Of a stretch of DNA of 23,375 nucleotides, positions 1 to 7,670 are shown in pieces (the first letter of the stretch is position 1; each line of letters begins with the position of its first letter). The notes below the pieces were generated by a model. The model saw nothing but the letters and a program-made list of their open reading frames with translations. It made no database searches and was not told the DNA's origin. The position numbers were made by a program, and so were the translations under genes. Source of the stretch: CAYOVG01 sp964407285 (lineage in GTDB: Bacteria; Desulfobacterota; Syntrophobacteria; Syntrophobacterales; Syntrophobacteraceae); the NCBI GenBank assembly GCA_964407285.1, contig CAYOVG010000062.1, forward strand, positions 1 to 23,375, given 5' to 3'.

Positions 1-589
1 CACCCCAGAGTTCTCTTACCCGCTCGTCCCATCGAATGGTTCCCGAAGATATATCGTAATCGTGAATGCCGAGCCCTGCCGCTTCCTTGGCGATACGAAG
101 GCGCTCCTCGCTCTCCTCGACGGCGCGGGCAGCCTGTTCGCGCTCGACGGCGAGCCGGGCCAACGCCTCCTGCTCCCGTTTTGTGGCTCTCAATTCCGCT
201 TGCGTACGGCCGAGGCGCAACATGGCCCGAATACGCGCAAGGAGTTCCCCATTCGATATGGGCCGTACGATGTATTCGTCCGCTCCGCTTTCCAGCCCGA
301 AGGTTCGGTCCCCGGAGTTGGTCTTTATCCCCGAAAACAAAACGACTATGACATCCTGCAATTGAGGATCGTCTTTTATCCGCCCGCACACGTCAACTCC
401 GTTGATGTCCGGAAGCACGACATCGAGCAGAACGAGGTCCGGTTTGTTTTCCCGGGCCGCGTTCAGCGCCTCGCATCCGTCCGAGGCCGTCAACACCCGG
501 TATCCGGCGGACGAGAGCAGGCGCAGGGAGCCCTTGAGCGCAATAGGGTCGTCATCGACCACGAGAATGAGGGAAGTCTCGGTTTCCAA
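1..589 (-). CDS. Receiver-PAS signalling protein (hybrid kinase), 5' part only
   Basis: The reading frame is open from a TTG at 589 to the window edge, about 196 residues, so the C-terminal part is missing. Residues 7-115 form a receiver domain: acidic pocket VVDDDP, phospho-acceptor Asp56 in LVLLDVVLP, and the hydroxyl position Ser86. The normally invariant lysine before the conserved proline is arginine here (YIVRP, Arg109). An Ala/Glu/Arg-rich coiled coil follows at about 115-165, and a PAS domain begins at about 165 (EERLRIAKEAAGLG). Such proteins usually continue into a histidine kinase or GGDEF output, which cannot be seen. The TTG is chosen because an in-frame TGA lies upstream at 662-664, no ATG or GTG precedes the receiver, and an AAGGAG lies 12 bases before it. 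The receiver-PAS call is firm; the start codon and output domain are less certain. Confidence 0.85.
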   Translation of the reverse strand, partial: METETSLILVVDDDPIALKGSLRLLSSAGYRVLTASDGCEALNAARENKPDLVLLDVVLPDINGVDVCGRIKDDPQLQDVIVVLFSGIKTNSGDRTFGLESGADEYIVRPISNGELLARIRAMLRLGRTQAELRATKREQEALARLAVEREQAARAVEESEERLRIAKEAAGLGIHDYDISSGTIRWDERVRELWG

Positions 590-835
590 TTTCCGTAATC
601 TCTCCTTGAGCGACTTCTTTGAGGATATGCCGGTTTCCCGCCGCCGGGTTTTGGATTCCTCTCAGGTGATCATACAGGAGGACAGTCGCGTGACCAAGAG
701 ATTTAGCGAGGTCTGGCGGTGATTTAGGCGTTCGGCAAAAATAAAACATCCATTCTCGTTGACCTGGCAGCGTTCCTGTACGCATTCAGCAACGCTTGCA
801 GGCGAGGAAGCCGGATAATTATTCATTGCCTGACG

Positions 836-906
836 CCTTGGGCAACTCCAAGGAATTAACCTACCAGATTCCCGGTCCATCCCGACTCCCGGTTTCAATT
901 CCTTGG
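836..906. repeat. Inverted repeats able to form alternative hairpins
   Basis: CCTTGG at 836-841 can pair with CCAAGG at 848-853 (6 bp, 6-base loop). The same CCAAGG, extended to CCAAGGAATT (848-857), pairs perfectly over 10 bp with AATTCCTTGG at 897-906. The middle arm can therefore pair with only one partner at a time. The 39-base loop contains two copies of TCCCGGT. There is no T-run after either hairpin, so this is not a standard terminator. It lies 320 bases before cbiA. A regulatory role is inference. Confidence 0.5.
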
Positions 907-910
907 AAGG

Positions 911-1087
911 TTACTTGTCGTGGATTGCCTTATACTCAGTCAAGGCCGCAGGGTCAACAAGCTATTGAAAATGCAGCTTCCTGACGTAGCTGTGATCGAC
1001 GATGACGAGACCGGCGCCGATCGAGCCGGCGTGGACAATGCATGCCGCTTCTCCTGCTCCGATAGTCGCTCCTGCAATGAAGCGGAA
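911..1087 (-). pseudogene. Probable relic of a hexapeptide-repeat acyltransferase
   Basis: Read on the minus strand, this 59-codon stretch has an isoleucine/valine every sixth residue (CI, SI, VI, YV with glycine- and alanine-rich turns, for example SIGAGLVIVDHS). That is the pattern of left-handed beta-helix transferases of the LpxA/NeuD/sugar acetyltransferase type. The frame is broken by TAG at 962-964, continues with LVDPAALTEYKAIHDK, which reads like a normal protein end, and stops with TAA at 911-913. No matching upstream sequence is visible in this frame above 1087, so at most a C-terminal fragment survives. A chance resemblance cannot be excluded because the stretch is short. Confidence 0.4.
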
Positions 1088-1226
1088 AGTGGATTGTCTC
1101 CAAAGAAGCCGCTGGACGGAGAGTCCAAAATGGGAGAGAATAGGATGCCGAGATAGAGATTTGAGATTGGACTTCGAAAATCCCACGAACGTATTTCAAG
1201 GGGCGAAAAGCGGAGGAGTATACAGC

Positions 1227-2789
1227 TTGACAGAGGGAAAACATGCATTCGTCGTTGCGGGAACGCAGAGCGGCTGCGGCAAGACATCCATCTCCCTTGC
1301 GCTCATGGCCGCGTTCCGGGCGAGAGGACTCCGTGTGCAGCCCTTCAAGGTGGGGCCGGACTTCATCGATCCGGGGCTCCATACCCTCATATCCGGGCAG
1401 GAATCCAGAAACCTGGACGGGTGGATGCTCCAGCGCGATTACAACAGGTCCCTGTTTCAGCGCCTCCTCTCCGGCTCCGACCTGGCGGTGGTCGAAGGAG
1501 TGATGGGACTCTACGACGGCTACGACGGGAACAGCGAGGCGGGAAGCAGCGCTCAAATGGCCAAATGGCTGGGTCTTCCGGTGGTCCTGGTGGTGGACGC
1601 CCGCAGCATGGCCCGTAGCGCCGCGGCCCTCGTCCACGGCTTCAGCAGTTTCGACCCCGATCTTCGGACCGCCGCCGTCATCTTCAACCGCATCGGCAGT
1701 CCGGGACACCTGGATTACCTCAAGGACGCCATGGCGGCCACCCTGCCGGACATAACGGTCCTGGGCGGCATACCGCGAAATGACGGCGTCACGATCCCGG
1801 AACGGCATCTCGGACTCGTTACCGCCGATGAACTGCGACTTTCCGACGACTGGCGAGACGCCATGGTCCGAATGGTGGAGGAGCGCCTCGACCTCGACCT
1901 CCTGCTGCAAAAGGCGAGTTACGCCGGGGCCCTCCTCTCCCCTTCCGGCGCATCCGAAGGGCAATGGCCCGGCAACGACGCCCGCCGCGATGAGCGCCGT
2001 GGCATTGCCGACGTTCCAGGCGCCGCCGACGCTCCGGTGATTATCGCCGTCCCCCGCGACGCCGCATTCTGCTTCTACTATCCGGACAACCTGGAACTGC
2101 TTCGCATGGCGGGCGCACGGCTTCACTTCTTCTCTCCGCTCGCGGGAGAGACTTTCCCCGAGAACGCCTCCGGGCTCTATATCGGGGGCGGATACCCGGA
2201 AGTCCACGCTGCCCCTCTCGCCGAATCTTTAGCCGGTGGTTTCCTGGACGGCGTACGGACCGCAGCCGCTGGGACGATGCCCATTTACGCCGAATGCGGC
2301 GGGCTGATGTCGCTCGGCCGGTTCATCGAGACAGTGGACGGCAGCCGCTACCCCATGGCCGGAGTGCTGCCGTTCGGAACGCGGATGCTCAAGAGGCGCA
2401 AAGCGCTCGGGTACACGGAAGTCGAACTGCAACGGTCCTGCCTCCTGGGGCCGGCGGGACTCAGACTTCGAGGTCATGAATTCCATTACTCGGAGATCGT
2501 CGAGCAGGACGGCGAAGCCCCCCTGGAGCGGATATACGCCATCCAGGCCCGCAAGGGGGCCGAATCCATGCCGGAAGGCTACGCCGCGGGGTCCGTCCTG
2601 GCCAGCTACGTTCACCTCCACTGGGGAAGCGCGCCGGAAGCGGCCCGTAATTTCGTCGCTTCGTGCCGGGAGTATATGATGAGACAAAGTGTACGGTCTA
2701 CAGTCGCAGACCGCGAGCACCATGCGGGGAATCCGGATTGCGGAAGCGCGAAACCGGGACCCGCGGTCGAAAGAAAGGATGTCGGATGA
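1227..2789 (+). CDS. cbiA: Cobyrinate a,c-diamide synthase
   Basis: Glutamine- and ATP-dependent amidation of the a and c side chains of cobyrinate, in the cytoplasm (CbiA/CobB family). Residues 12-20 are the phosphate-binding loop GTQSGCGKT, followed by FKVGPDFIDPGLH and EGVMGLYDG, typical of the synthetase domain. A class I glutaminase domain follows, with nucleophile Cys357 in YAECGGLM and histidines 463/465 in SYVHLHW. Between the domains (about 236-271) is a Gly/Ala/Asp-rich linker longer than usual, and about 45 extra residues follow the last conserved motif; together they account for 520 residues versus roughly 450-460 in the family. The TTG at 1227 is chosen because GGAGG lies 10 bases upstream and homology starts right after it; the frame is open further upstream but unlike the family. 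The stop overlaps the cobQ start (ATGA). Confidence 0.95.
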   Translation: MTEGKHAFVVAGTQSGCGKTSISLALMAAFRARGLRVQPFKVGPDFIDPGLHTLISGQESRNLDGWMLQRDYNRSLFQRLLSGSDLAVVEGVMGLYDGYDGNSEAGSSAQMAKWLGLPVVLVVDARSMARSAAALVHGFSSFDPDLRTAAVIFNRIGSPGHLDYLKDAMAATLPDITVLGGIPRNDGVTIPERHLGLVTADELRLSDDWRDAMVRMVEERLDLDLLLQKASYAGALLSPSGASEGQWPGNDARRDERRGIADVPGAADAPVIIAVPRDAAFCFYYPDNLELLRMAGARLHFFSPLAGETFPENASGLYIGGGYPEVHAAPLAESLAGGFLDGVRTAAAGTMPIYAECGGLMSLGRFIETVDGSRYPMAGVLPFGTRMLKRRKALGYTEVELQRSCLLGPAGLRLRGHEFHYSEIVEQDGEAPLERIYAIQARKGAESMPEGYAAGSVLASYVHLHWGSAPEAARNFVASCREYMMRQSVRSTVADREHHAGNPDCGSAKPGPAVERKDVG

Positions 2790-4435
2790 ATCGAAGAGCC
2801 AGGCCGCTCATGTTTTTGGGAACCGGTTCCGACGTGGGAAAGAGTATCCTGGCGGCGGCCTTCTGCCGGATCTTGAAGCAGGACGGTTATCGCGCGGCCC
2901 CTTTCAAAGCGCAGAACATGGCGCTCAACTCCTTCATCACGCCGGAAGGCGGCGAGATGGGGCGCGCGCAGGTGGTCCAGGCGGAGGCGGCGGGTATCGA
3001 GCCCCACGTGGACATGAACCCCATCCTCCTCAAGCCGTCATCCCAGATGGGCTCCCAGGTGATCGTGCGCGGCAGGGTGGTCGGGAATTTCCTCGCCAGG
3101 GATTACTACCAGTACAAGAAAGAGCTTGTGCCCGTCGTCCGGGAGTGTTTTGAGAGGCTTGCGGCGGACTATGACGTCATAGTGATGGAAGGAGCGGGGA
3201 GCGCCGTCGAACTGAACCTCAAGGAGCACGACCTGGTGAACCTCGGAATGGCCGAGATGGCCGACGCGCCTTGCATCCTGATCGGCGACATCGACAGGGG
3301 GGGAATCTTTGCCTCCCTCCTGGGGAGCCTCATGCTGATGACCCCCGACGAGCAGAACCGGATCATAGGGTTCATGGTCAACAAGCTGCGGGGCGATCCC
3401 GGCCTCTTCACGAGCGGGATCGACATACTCGAATCCCGCTCGGAGCGGCCCGTGCTCGGCGTCATTCCCCACTTCGACCACATAGCCATCCCGGAAGAGG
3501 ACAGCGTCGCGCTGGCCCAAAGGATGCAGCGAAGCGCCGCGGGTCCCGCCGGCGCGTCTCTCTCCGGAGCAGAGCCGGGAGCGGGGATTTCCATCGGCGT
3601 GGTTCGCCTTCCGTTCGTCTCCAACTACACCGACTTCGACTGCTTCGAGCAGGACCCGGACGTGGAACTGGCCTATTTCGACAGGCCGGAAGCGGTGTTT
3701 CGTTTCGATTGCGTGATTATTCCGGGGAGCAAGAACACCATCGAGGACCTGGCGGCCCTGAAGAAATCCGGACTTGCAGACGCCATCATCGCATACTATA
3801 AGGCGGGAGGCATCGTGGTGGGCCTTTGCGGCGGGTACCAGATGCTCGGGGTGCGGATCGAGGACCCTCACGGAGTCGAAAGCAGGTTGCGGGAACTGGA
3901 CGGGTTGGGACTCCTGGAGATGGAAACGGAGATGTACCTCGACAAGATCACCTCGCAGGTCGAAGCCGAACTTGCCGGCGGGTTCCCCCCGGCAGGCGAA
4001 CCGGCCCCGGGTACGGACCGAACCGACTTTCGCGCGGGAACTCTCTCGAGTGGGGACGCCGGGCGCCTTTACGGGTACGAGATCCACATGGGGAGAAGCC
4101 GGCCTATCGGAGGAGACCGCCCGCTCTTCCGTATCGTTCGCCGAAACGGCGGCCCGGCGGATGTCGGTGACGGACTCATCCGGCCGGACGGGCGCGCCTG
4201 GGGCACGTACATCCATGGGATTTTCGACAACGACGGCTTCCGCCGCGGTTTCCTCCAGTATCTGAAGCGGAATTCGGGAAGAGCGGCCGGCTCGGGAACC
4301 GGACGGTCCGGATCATCGTCCGGCTTCTCTTACCGCCGTTGGAAGGAAGAGCAGTATGACCGCCTCGCGGAGCACGTCCGGCGGCACGCCGACGTGGAAA
4401 GGATTTACCGCCTGGCGGGAATCGAAAGGAGGTAA
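2786..4435 (+). CDS. cobQ: Cobyric acid synthase (CobQ/CbiP)
   Basis: Amidates the b, d, e and g side chains of adenosylcobyrinate a,c-diamide using glutamine and ATP. The N-terminal loop GTGSDVGKS is at residues 12-20, followed by the family signature around KAQNMALNSF and NPILLKP. The glutaminase nucleophile is Cys348 (GLCGGYQMLG) and the histidine is His477 (GTYIHGIFD). At 549 residues it is longer than the usual 480-510. The excess sits in a Gly/Ala/Ser linker at about 247-268, a Pro/Gly-rich insert at about 395-427, and a Gly/Ser-rich stretch near 500. The start is the ATG overlapping the cbiA stop, with AAAGGA 6 bases upstream; the ATGA overlap suggests translational coupling. cbiB follows 6 bases after the stop. 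Confidence 0.95.
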   Translation: MNRRARPLMFLGTGSDVGKSILAAAFCRILKQDGYRAAPFKAQNMALNSFITPEGGEMGRAQVVQAEAAGIEPHVDMNPILLKPSSQMGSQVIVRGRVVGNFLARDYYQYKKELVPVVRECFERLAADYDVIVMEGAGSAVELNLKEHDLVNLGMAEMADAPCILIGDIDRGGIFASLLGSLMLMTPDEQNRIIGFMVNKLRGDPGLFTSGIDILESRSERPVLGVIPHFDHIAIPEEDSVALAQRMQRSAAGPAGASLSGAEPGAGISIGVVRLPFVSNYTDFDCFEQDPDVELAYFDRPEAVFRFDCVIIPGSKNTIEDLAALKKSGLADAIIAYYKAGGIVVGLCGGYQMLGVRIEDPHGVESRLRELDGLGLLEMETEMYLDKITSQVEAELAGGFPPAGEPAPGTDRTDFRAGTLSSGDAGRLYGYEIHMGRSRPIGGDRPLFRIVRRNGGPADVGDGLIRPDGRAWGTYIHGIFDNDGFRRGFLQYLKRNSGRAAGSGTGRSGSSSGFSYRRWKEEQYDRLAEHVRRHADVERIYRLAGIERR

Positions 4436-4441
4436 GACATC

Positions 4442-5398
4442 TTGGCGTTTTATCCCTGGCATCTTGCGGCGTCGTACGGTCTGGACCTCGTACTGGGAGA
4501 CCCGCAGAGCCGGTTCCACCCGATCCGCTGGATCGGACATCTCATCACCCGCGCGGAGGCTGCCCTCTACCGGGAGGAAGCATCCCCCGGACGGCAGCGC
4601 CTGGCCGGATTCCTTTTCTGGATATGCGTGGTTGCGTCGGTCTTTGCGGCGACTTCCCTGGCCTTGTGGGTATCTTCCCACATCTTTCCGGGCGTGGTGG
4701 GGGACGCCTTCGCTATCTGGCTCGCCTACACCACCCTCGCCACACGCAGCCTGCACCATGAATCGGCCCGCGTGGCCGCCGCCCTTCAAGGCGGGGACCT
4801 CGCCCTCGCGCGCGAACGCCTCGCAGGCATCGTAAGCCGCGATACGAGCCGACTGGAAGAGAAGGACATCGTACGCGCGCTCATCGAAACCGTCTCGGAG
4901 AACATCTCGGACGGGATCGTGGCCCCACTACTCTTCCTGGCCCTGGGAGGCCCCGCCGCGGCCATGACCTACAAAGCCGTAAACACCATGGATTCCATGG
5001 TGGGATACCTGAACGACAGGCACCGCCATTTCGGATGGTTTGCAGCCCGAGCGGACGATCTGGCCAACTGGATACCCGCACGGCTGAGCGGGCTGCTGAT
5101 AGCTCTTGCCGCAGCCCCATGCGGACTGGACCGGTCCGGGGCGTTTCGGATCATGCGCCGCGACGCGCGCAAGATGAAGAGCCCCAACGCCGGCTTTCCG
5201 GAAGCGGCGGCGGCCGGAGCGCTCGCGATACAGCTCGGCGGCGTGAATATCTACTTCGGCGTGCCGGTTCAAAAACCCACGCTGGGGGACCCCGGACGCC
5301 CCCTGACCCTGGACGCCTACAACGCCATGATCCGGCTCATGTACGTCACGTCCCTGCTGGCCTTTGCGCTGGGCCTGTGCTTATGCTATGTTCCGTGA
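4442..5398 (+). CDS. cbiB: Adenosylcobinamide-phosphate synthase (CbiB/CobD)
   Basis: Integral membrane enzyme that attaches (R)-1-amino-2-propanol or its phosphate to adenosylcobyric acid. It is 318 residues, the usual family length. Recognisable family segments include LVLGDPQSRFHPIRWIGHLI near the N-terminus, VSRDTSRLEEKDIVRA, ETVSENISDGIVAPL, YKAVNTMDSMVGY and a loop with MKSPNAGFPEAAAAGAL. Hydrophobic spans are visible near residues 53-75, 158-178, 210-225 and at the very C-terminus. The TTG start at 4442 is supported by a strong AGGAGGT 8 bases upstream; no better start lies nearby. It follows cobQ by 6 bases and precedes the aminopropanol phosphate-forming enzyme by 13, so substrate supply and attachment are encoded side by side. 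Confidence 0.93.
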   Translation: MAFYPWHLAASYGLDLVLGDPQSRFHPIRWIGHLITRAEAALYREEASPGRQRLAGFLFWICVVASVFAATSLALWVSSHIFPGVVGDAFAIWLAYTTLATRSLHHESARVAAALQGGDLALARERLAGIVSRDTSRLEEKDIVRALIETVSENISDGIVAPLLFLALGGPAAAMTYKAVNTMDSMVGYLNDRHRHFGWFAARADDLANWIPARLSGLLIALAAAPCGLDRSGAFRIMRRDARKMKSPNAGFPEAAAAGALAIQLGGVNIYFGVPVQKPTLGDPGRPLTLDAYNAMIRLMYVTSLLAFALGLCLCYVP

Positions 5399-5411
5399 AA
5401 AAGGAAATCAG

Positions 5412-6506
5412 ATGTCTATCGTCCATGGTGGAAATGTCTATGAAGTGGCTTCCCGGTTGCGATGCGCTCCCGAAACCATACTGGATTTCAGCGCCAGCAT
5501 CAATCCTCTCGGACCGCCTCCCGGATTGCTGGAGGAAATCGGCCGGCAGTTTCATCTCCTGCAGCACTATCCCGACATCCGAAACGAAAGCCTGACCGGG
5601 GCCCTCGCCCGCTTTCACGGCGTAGGTCCCGATCAAATCGTGGTGGGAAACGGCTCCACGGAACTCATATACTGCCTGCCGCGCGCCCTCGGCATCAAAA
5701 AGGCCGTGATGGTGCTCCCCACATTCAGCGAGTACCAGAAGGCCTTCGAACTGCAGGGCGTGCTCCTGGGCAAACTGATCACCCGCGTGGAAGACCGGTT
5801 CCAGCCCACCGTGGAGCAGTTGGAATCCATTTGCGCCGCATTCTCCCCTGAAGCCGTAATGGTGACCAATCCGGGCAGTCCATCGGGAACCGTGCTTCCC
5901 AGCCAGGTCCGGGACTGGCTCCTGAACAGGTGCTTGAAGCAAAAGACCCTTTGCATCGTCGATGAGGTATTCGTGGACTTTTGCGAGGACGAGTCCTTCA
6001 AAGGATACATCCGGGACGTGCCGAACCTGGTTCTCATACGATCCATGACCAAGTTCTACGGGATTCCGGGACTGCGGCTGGGATACGTTATGGCTTCGGA
6101 GGATGCGGCGCGCCGGATGCGGGAGAGCCTTCCGCCCTGGACCGTCAATACCCTGGCGCAGGTTGCGGGGAAGTACTGCCTGGAACAGGAAGAGTACAAG
6201 AGGAAAACCCTGGAACTGGTCGGAGATGAGCGGGACCGCCTTTGCGATGCCGTCGAGGGGCTTCACGGGTGCCGGGTCCTCCCCGGGATGGCCAACTACC
6301 TGCTGGTGGAACTCGGAGAGACACTCCCGCCCGCACCGATTCTGTGTAGCGACGTGCTCTCTTCGAGCCGGATTCTCGTCAGGGATTGCACTTCCTTCGA
6401 TGGAGTCGGGGAGCGGTTCATTCGATTGGCGGTCCGCCTGCCGGAAGAAAACCGGCGTGTCCTCGAGGCGATCGGACAATGGATGGAAAGCCACGCCGGA
6501 CGCTGA
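5412..6506 (+). CDS. cobD: L-threonine-O-3-phosphate decarboxylase
   Basis: PLP-dependent fold type I enzyme of the histidinol-phosphate aminotransferase family, 364 residues. It opens with HGGNVYEVA and DFSASINPLGPP, a signature of the CobD/CobC decarboxylase branch rather than of HisC. Further motifs are NGSTELIY, TNPGSPSG, the DEVFVDF pair, and the PLP lysine Lys214 in SMTKFYGIPGLRLGY. In cobalamin synthesis it forms (R)-1-amino-2-propanol phosphate from threonine phosphate, the partner substrate of CbiB. The ATG at 5412 is chosen: AAGGAAA lies just before it and the conserved HGGN follows immediately; an earlier in-frame start at 5364 would overlap cbiB and add 16 unlike residues. It is the last gene of the block. 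A HisC-like activity is the main alternative, made unlikely by motif and context. Confidence 0.92.
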   Translation: MSIVHGGNVYEVASRLRCAPETILDFSASINPLGPPPGLLEEIGRQFHLLQHYPDIRNESLTGALARFHGVGPDQIVVGNGSTELIYCLPRALGIKKAVMVLPTFSEYQKAFELQGVLLGKLITRVEDRFQPTVEQLESICAAFSPEAVMVTNPGSPSGTVLPSQVRDWLLNRCLKQKTLCIVDEVFVDFCEDESFKGYIRDVPNLVLIRSMTKFYGIPGLRLGYVMASEDAARRMRESLPPWTVNTLAQVAGKYCLEQEEYKRKTLELVGDERDRLCDAVEGLHGCRVLPGMANYLLVELGETLPPAPILCSDVLSSSRILVRDCTSFDGVGERFIRLAVRLPEENRRVLEAIGQWMESHAGR

Positions 6507-6560
6507 AAGGAAGTCCGGGGCCGGATGCCGGTGAACGGAGATTCCGGGGTAAATACGGCA

Positions 6561-6576
6561 GGACGGGAGTCCGTCC
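6561..6576 (+). terminator. Hairpin after the cobalamin block
   Basis: GGACGG-GAGT-CCGTCC is a perfect 6-bp, GC-rich hairpin with a 4-base loop, 55 bases after the cobD stop and between convergent genes. No T-run follows directly, so intrinsic termination is uncertain. Confidence 0.3.
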
Positions 6577-6630
6577 CCGCCGGCCGATCATCCGGCTTCC
6601 GGCCTCGGGCTTTCGATTTTCATTGCTCCA

Positions 6631-7155
6631 TTACCGTTGGGCGGAGTCGCCGCCCTCCCGTGAACCGGACCGGGCTTCGCCGTAGTAGCTGTAAATACTC
6701 TGCAGCCACTCCGAACCGGCCAGGTCGGGCCAGTCATTCCTGGTGAAATTCGGTGCGTTGTCCAGCTTAGGACTGTCGAAGGCGGCAACGAAATTACCGC
6801 CTTCATCCACACGCGGAGTCGCCATTACGGATTTCCAGGGCACGGGAACCAGTTTCTCGCCTATCCCGAGTATACCGCCATGAGAAATGACTATGAATTC
6901 GGCACGGCCGTCGGGACCAATGACGACATCGTCGATCTTTCCAAGTTCGTTGCCTTGTTTGTCTTCCACGCTCTTGTCAATCATGTTGGTCACCCGGAGA
7001 GGTCCGGAGTCCACACCAGTGCTTGCGGCGCTGTCTTGCGCGCTCTTCCCGTCCCCCTTGTTCAATTGCGCGGAGGCCGGCGCTGCGAACAGCATGGCCA
7101 CCAACAGGAATGCGATGACAGTGACGACAACGCTTACTCTTCCAATTTTCATCAT
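6631..7155 (-). CDS. Exported PRC-barrel domain protein
   Basis: A 174-residue protein with a clear Sec signal peptide: basic start (MMKIGR), hydrophobic core at 7-25, and a likely cleavage after ASA at residue 29. Residues about 51-130 resemble a PRC-barrel (RVTNMIDKSVEDKQGNELG, then IDDVVIGPDGR and LVPVPWKSV), a small beta-barrel seen in photosynthetic reaction-centre H subunits, RimM and many stress-related envelope proteins. The tail is Trp/Tyr/Ser-rich (residues 140-174). AAGGAG precedes two adjacent ATG codons by 3 and 6 bases, so the second Met (7152) may be the true start. It is convergent with cobD and transcribed alone. The domain call is good; the specific role is unknown, probably periplasmic. 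Confidence 0.8.
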   Translation of the reverse strand: MMKIGRVSVVVTVIAFLLVAMLFAAPASAQLNKGDGKSAQDSAASTGVDSGPLRVTNMIDKSVEDKQGNELGKIDDVVIGPDGRAEFIVISHGGILGIGEKLVPVPWKSVMATPRVDEGGNFVAAFDSPKLDNAPNFTRNDWPDLAGSEWLQSIYSYYGEARSGSREGGDSAQR

Positions 7156-7670
7156 AGTCTCCTTAAAGAACAGCTTCGGCAGGCTACTGCCGGCCGTATC
7201 AAATCCCGATTACCCACGTCTCTTTCCGCCGTTTTCCACACAACGGGGGAGGGGACGGTCCCTGCCCCAACCGGCCGGAGCCGACGCAAAAAACATTGAA
7301 ACGGCTATCCGTTTTTCCCGCTCATCTCCCTCATTTTCATTTTCGAGGCCTTATATTTATCGCAAGAGCGCGCTTATAGCCATCAAGATAGGAATGTCGT
7401 CACACTCGAGGCATGGGGAAGGCGAGGTATTTTCTATCCGCGCATCCCCATGGGTGAGAGGGAAAGTACAGTAAAAACTCGCCTTTACGGCAGATCATGG
7501 TTATATAGATGGGGTAAGTAATGTATTCCAACGCCATAATGGTCGTAATCGTCGTTAGTAGTGGAGTGTGTTGACCGCTTGCAGCGTGTGTCTCTCCGCG
7601 GATTTGAATGATCGCCGGAGATGCAGGATGCTCACCGAGCTGGAAAACCTGGTGTGGAGTCTTATAACAG
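7156..7670. other. Divergent intergenic region, no gene recognised
   Basis: About 515 bases separate the divergently transcribed PRC-barrel and receiver-kinase genes. A small hairpin, CGGCAG-GCTA-CTGCCG, lies at 7177-7192 in the probable leader of the PRC gene. AT-rich patches occur near 7310-7360 and 7495-7530, but I could not assign a convincing -35/-10 pair. Short frames here have no ribosome binding site or recognisable product. Confidence 0.4.

Larger units (their letters stand above)
590..1226. other. Long intergenic stretch upstream of the cobalamin genes
   Basis: About 640 bases lie between the receiver-PAS gene (minus) and cbiA (plus), so this gap must hold the promoters for both. 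I see competing hairpins at 836-906 and a probable gene relic at 911-1087 on the minus strand. There is a TATACT hexamer near 930, but no good -35 partner at standard spacing. I looked for the cobalamin riboswitch B12 box (GCCACTG core) and did not find it. The plus frame is open from 1002 into cbiA, but its first 75 codons do not resemble the family. Confidence 0.5.

Noticed and set aside
662..898. 78-residue frame on the minus strand
   Set aside because: No good ribosome binding site, coding bias or recognisable motif; it runs through the gap hairpins.
1002..1226. N-terminal extension of the cbiA frame
   Set aside because: It does not resemble the family, has no binding site, overlaps the probable relic, and the TTG at 1227 fits much better.
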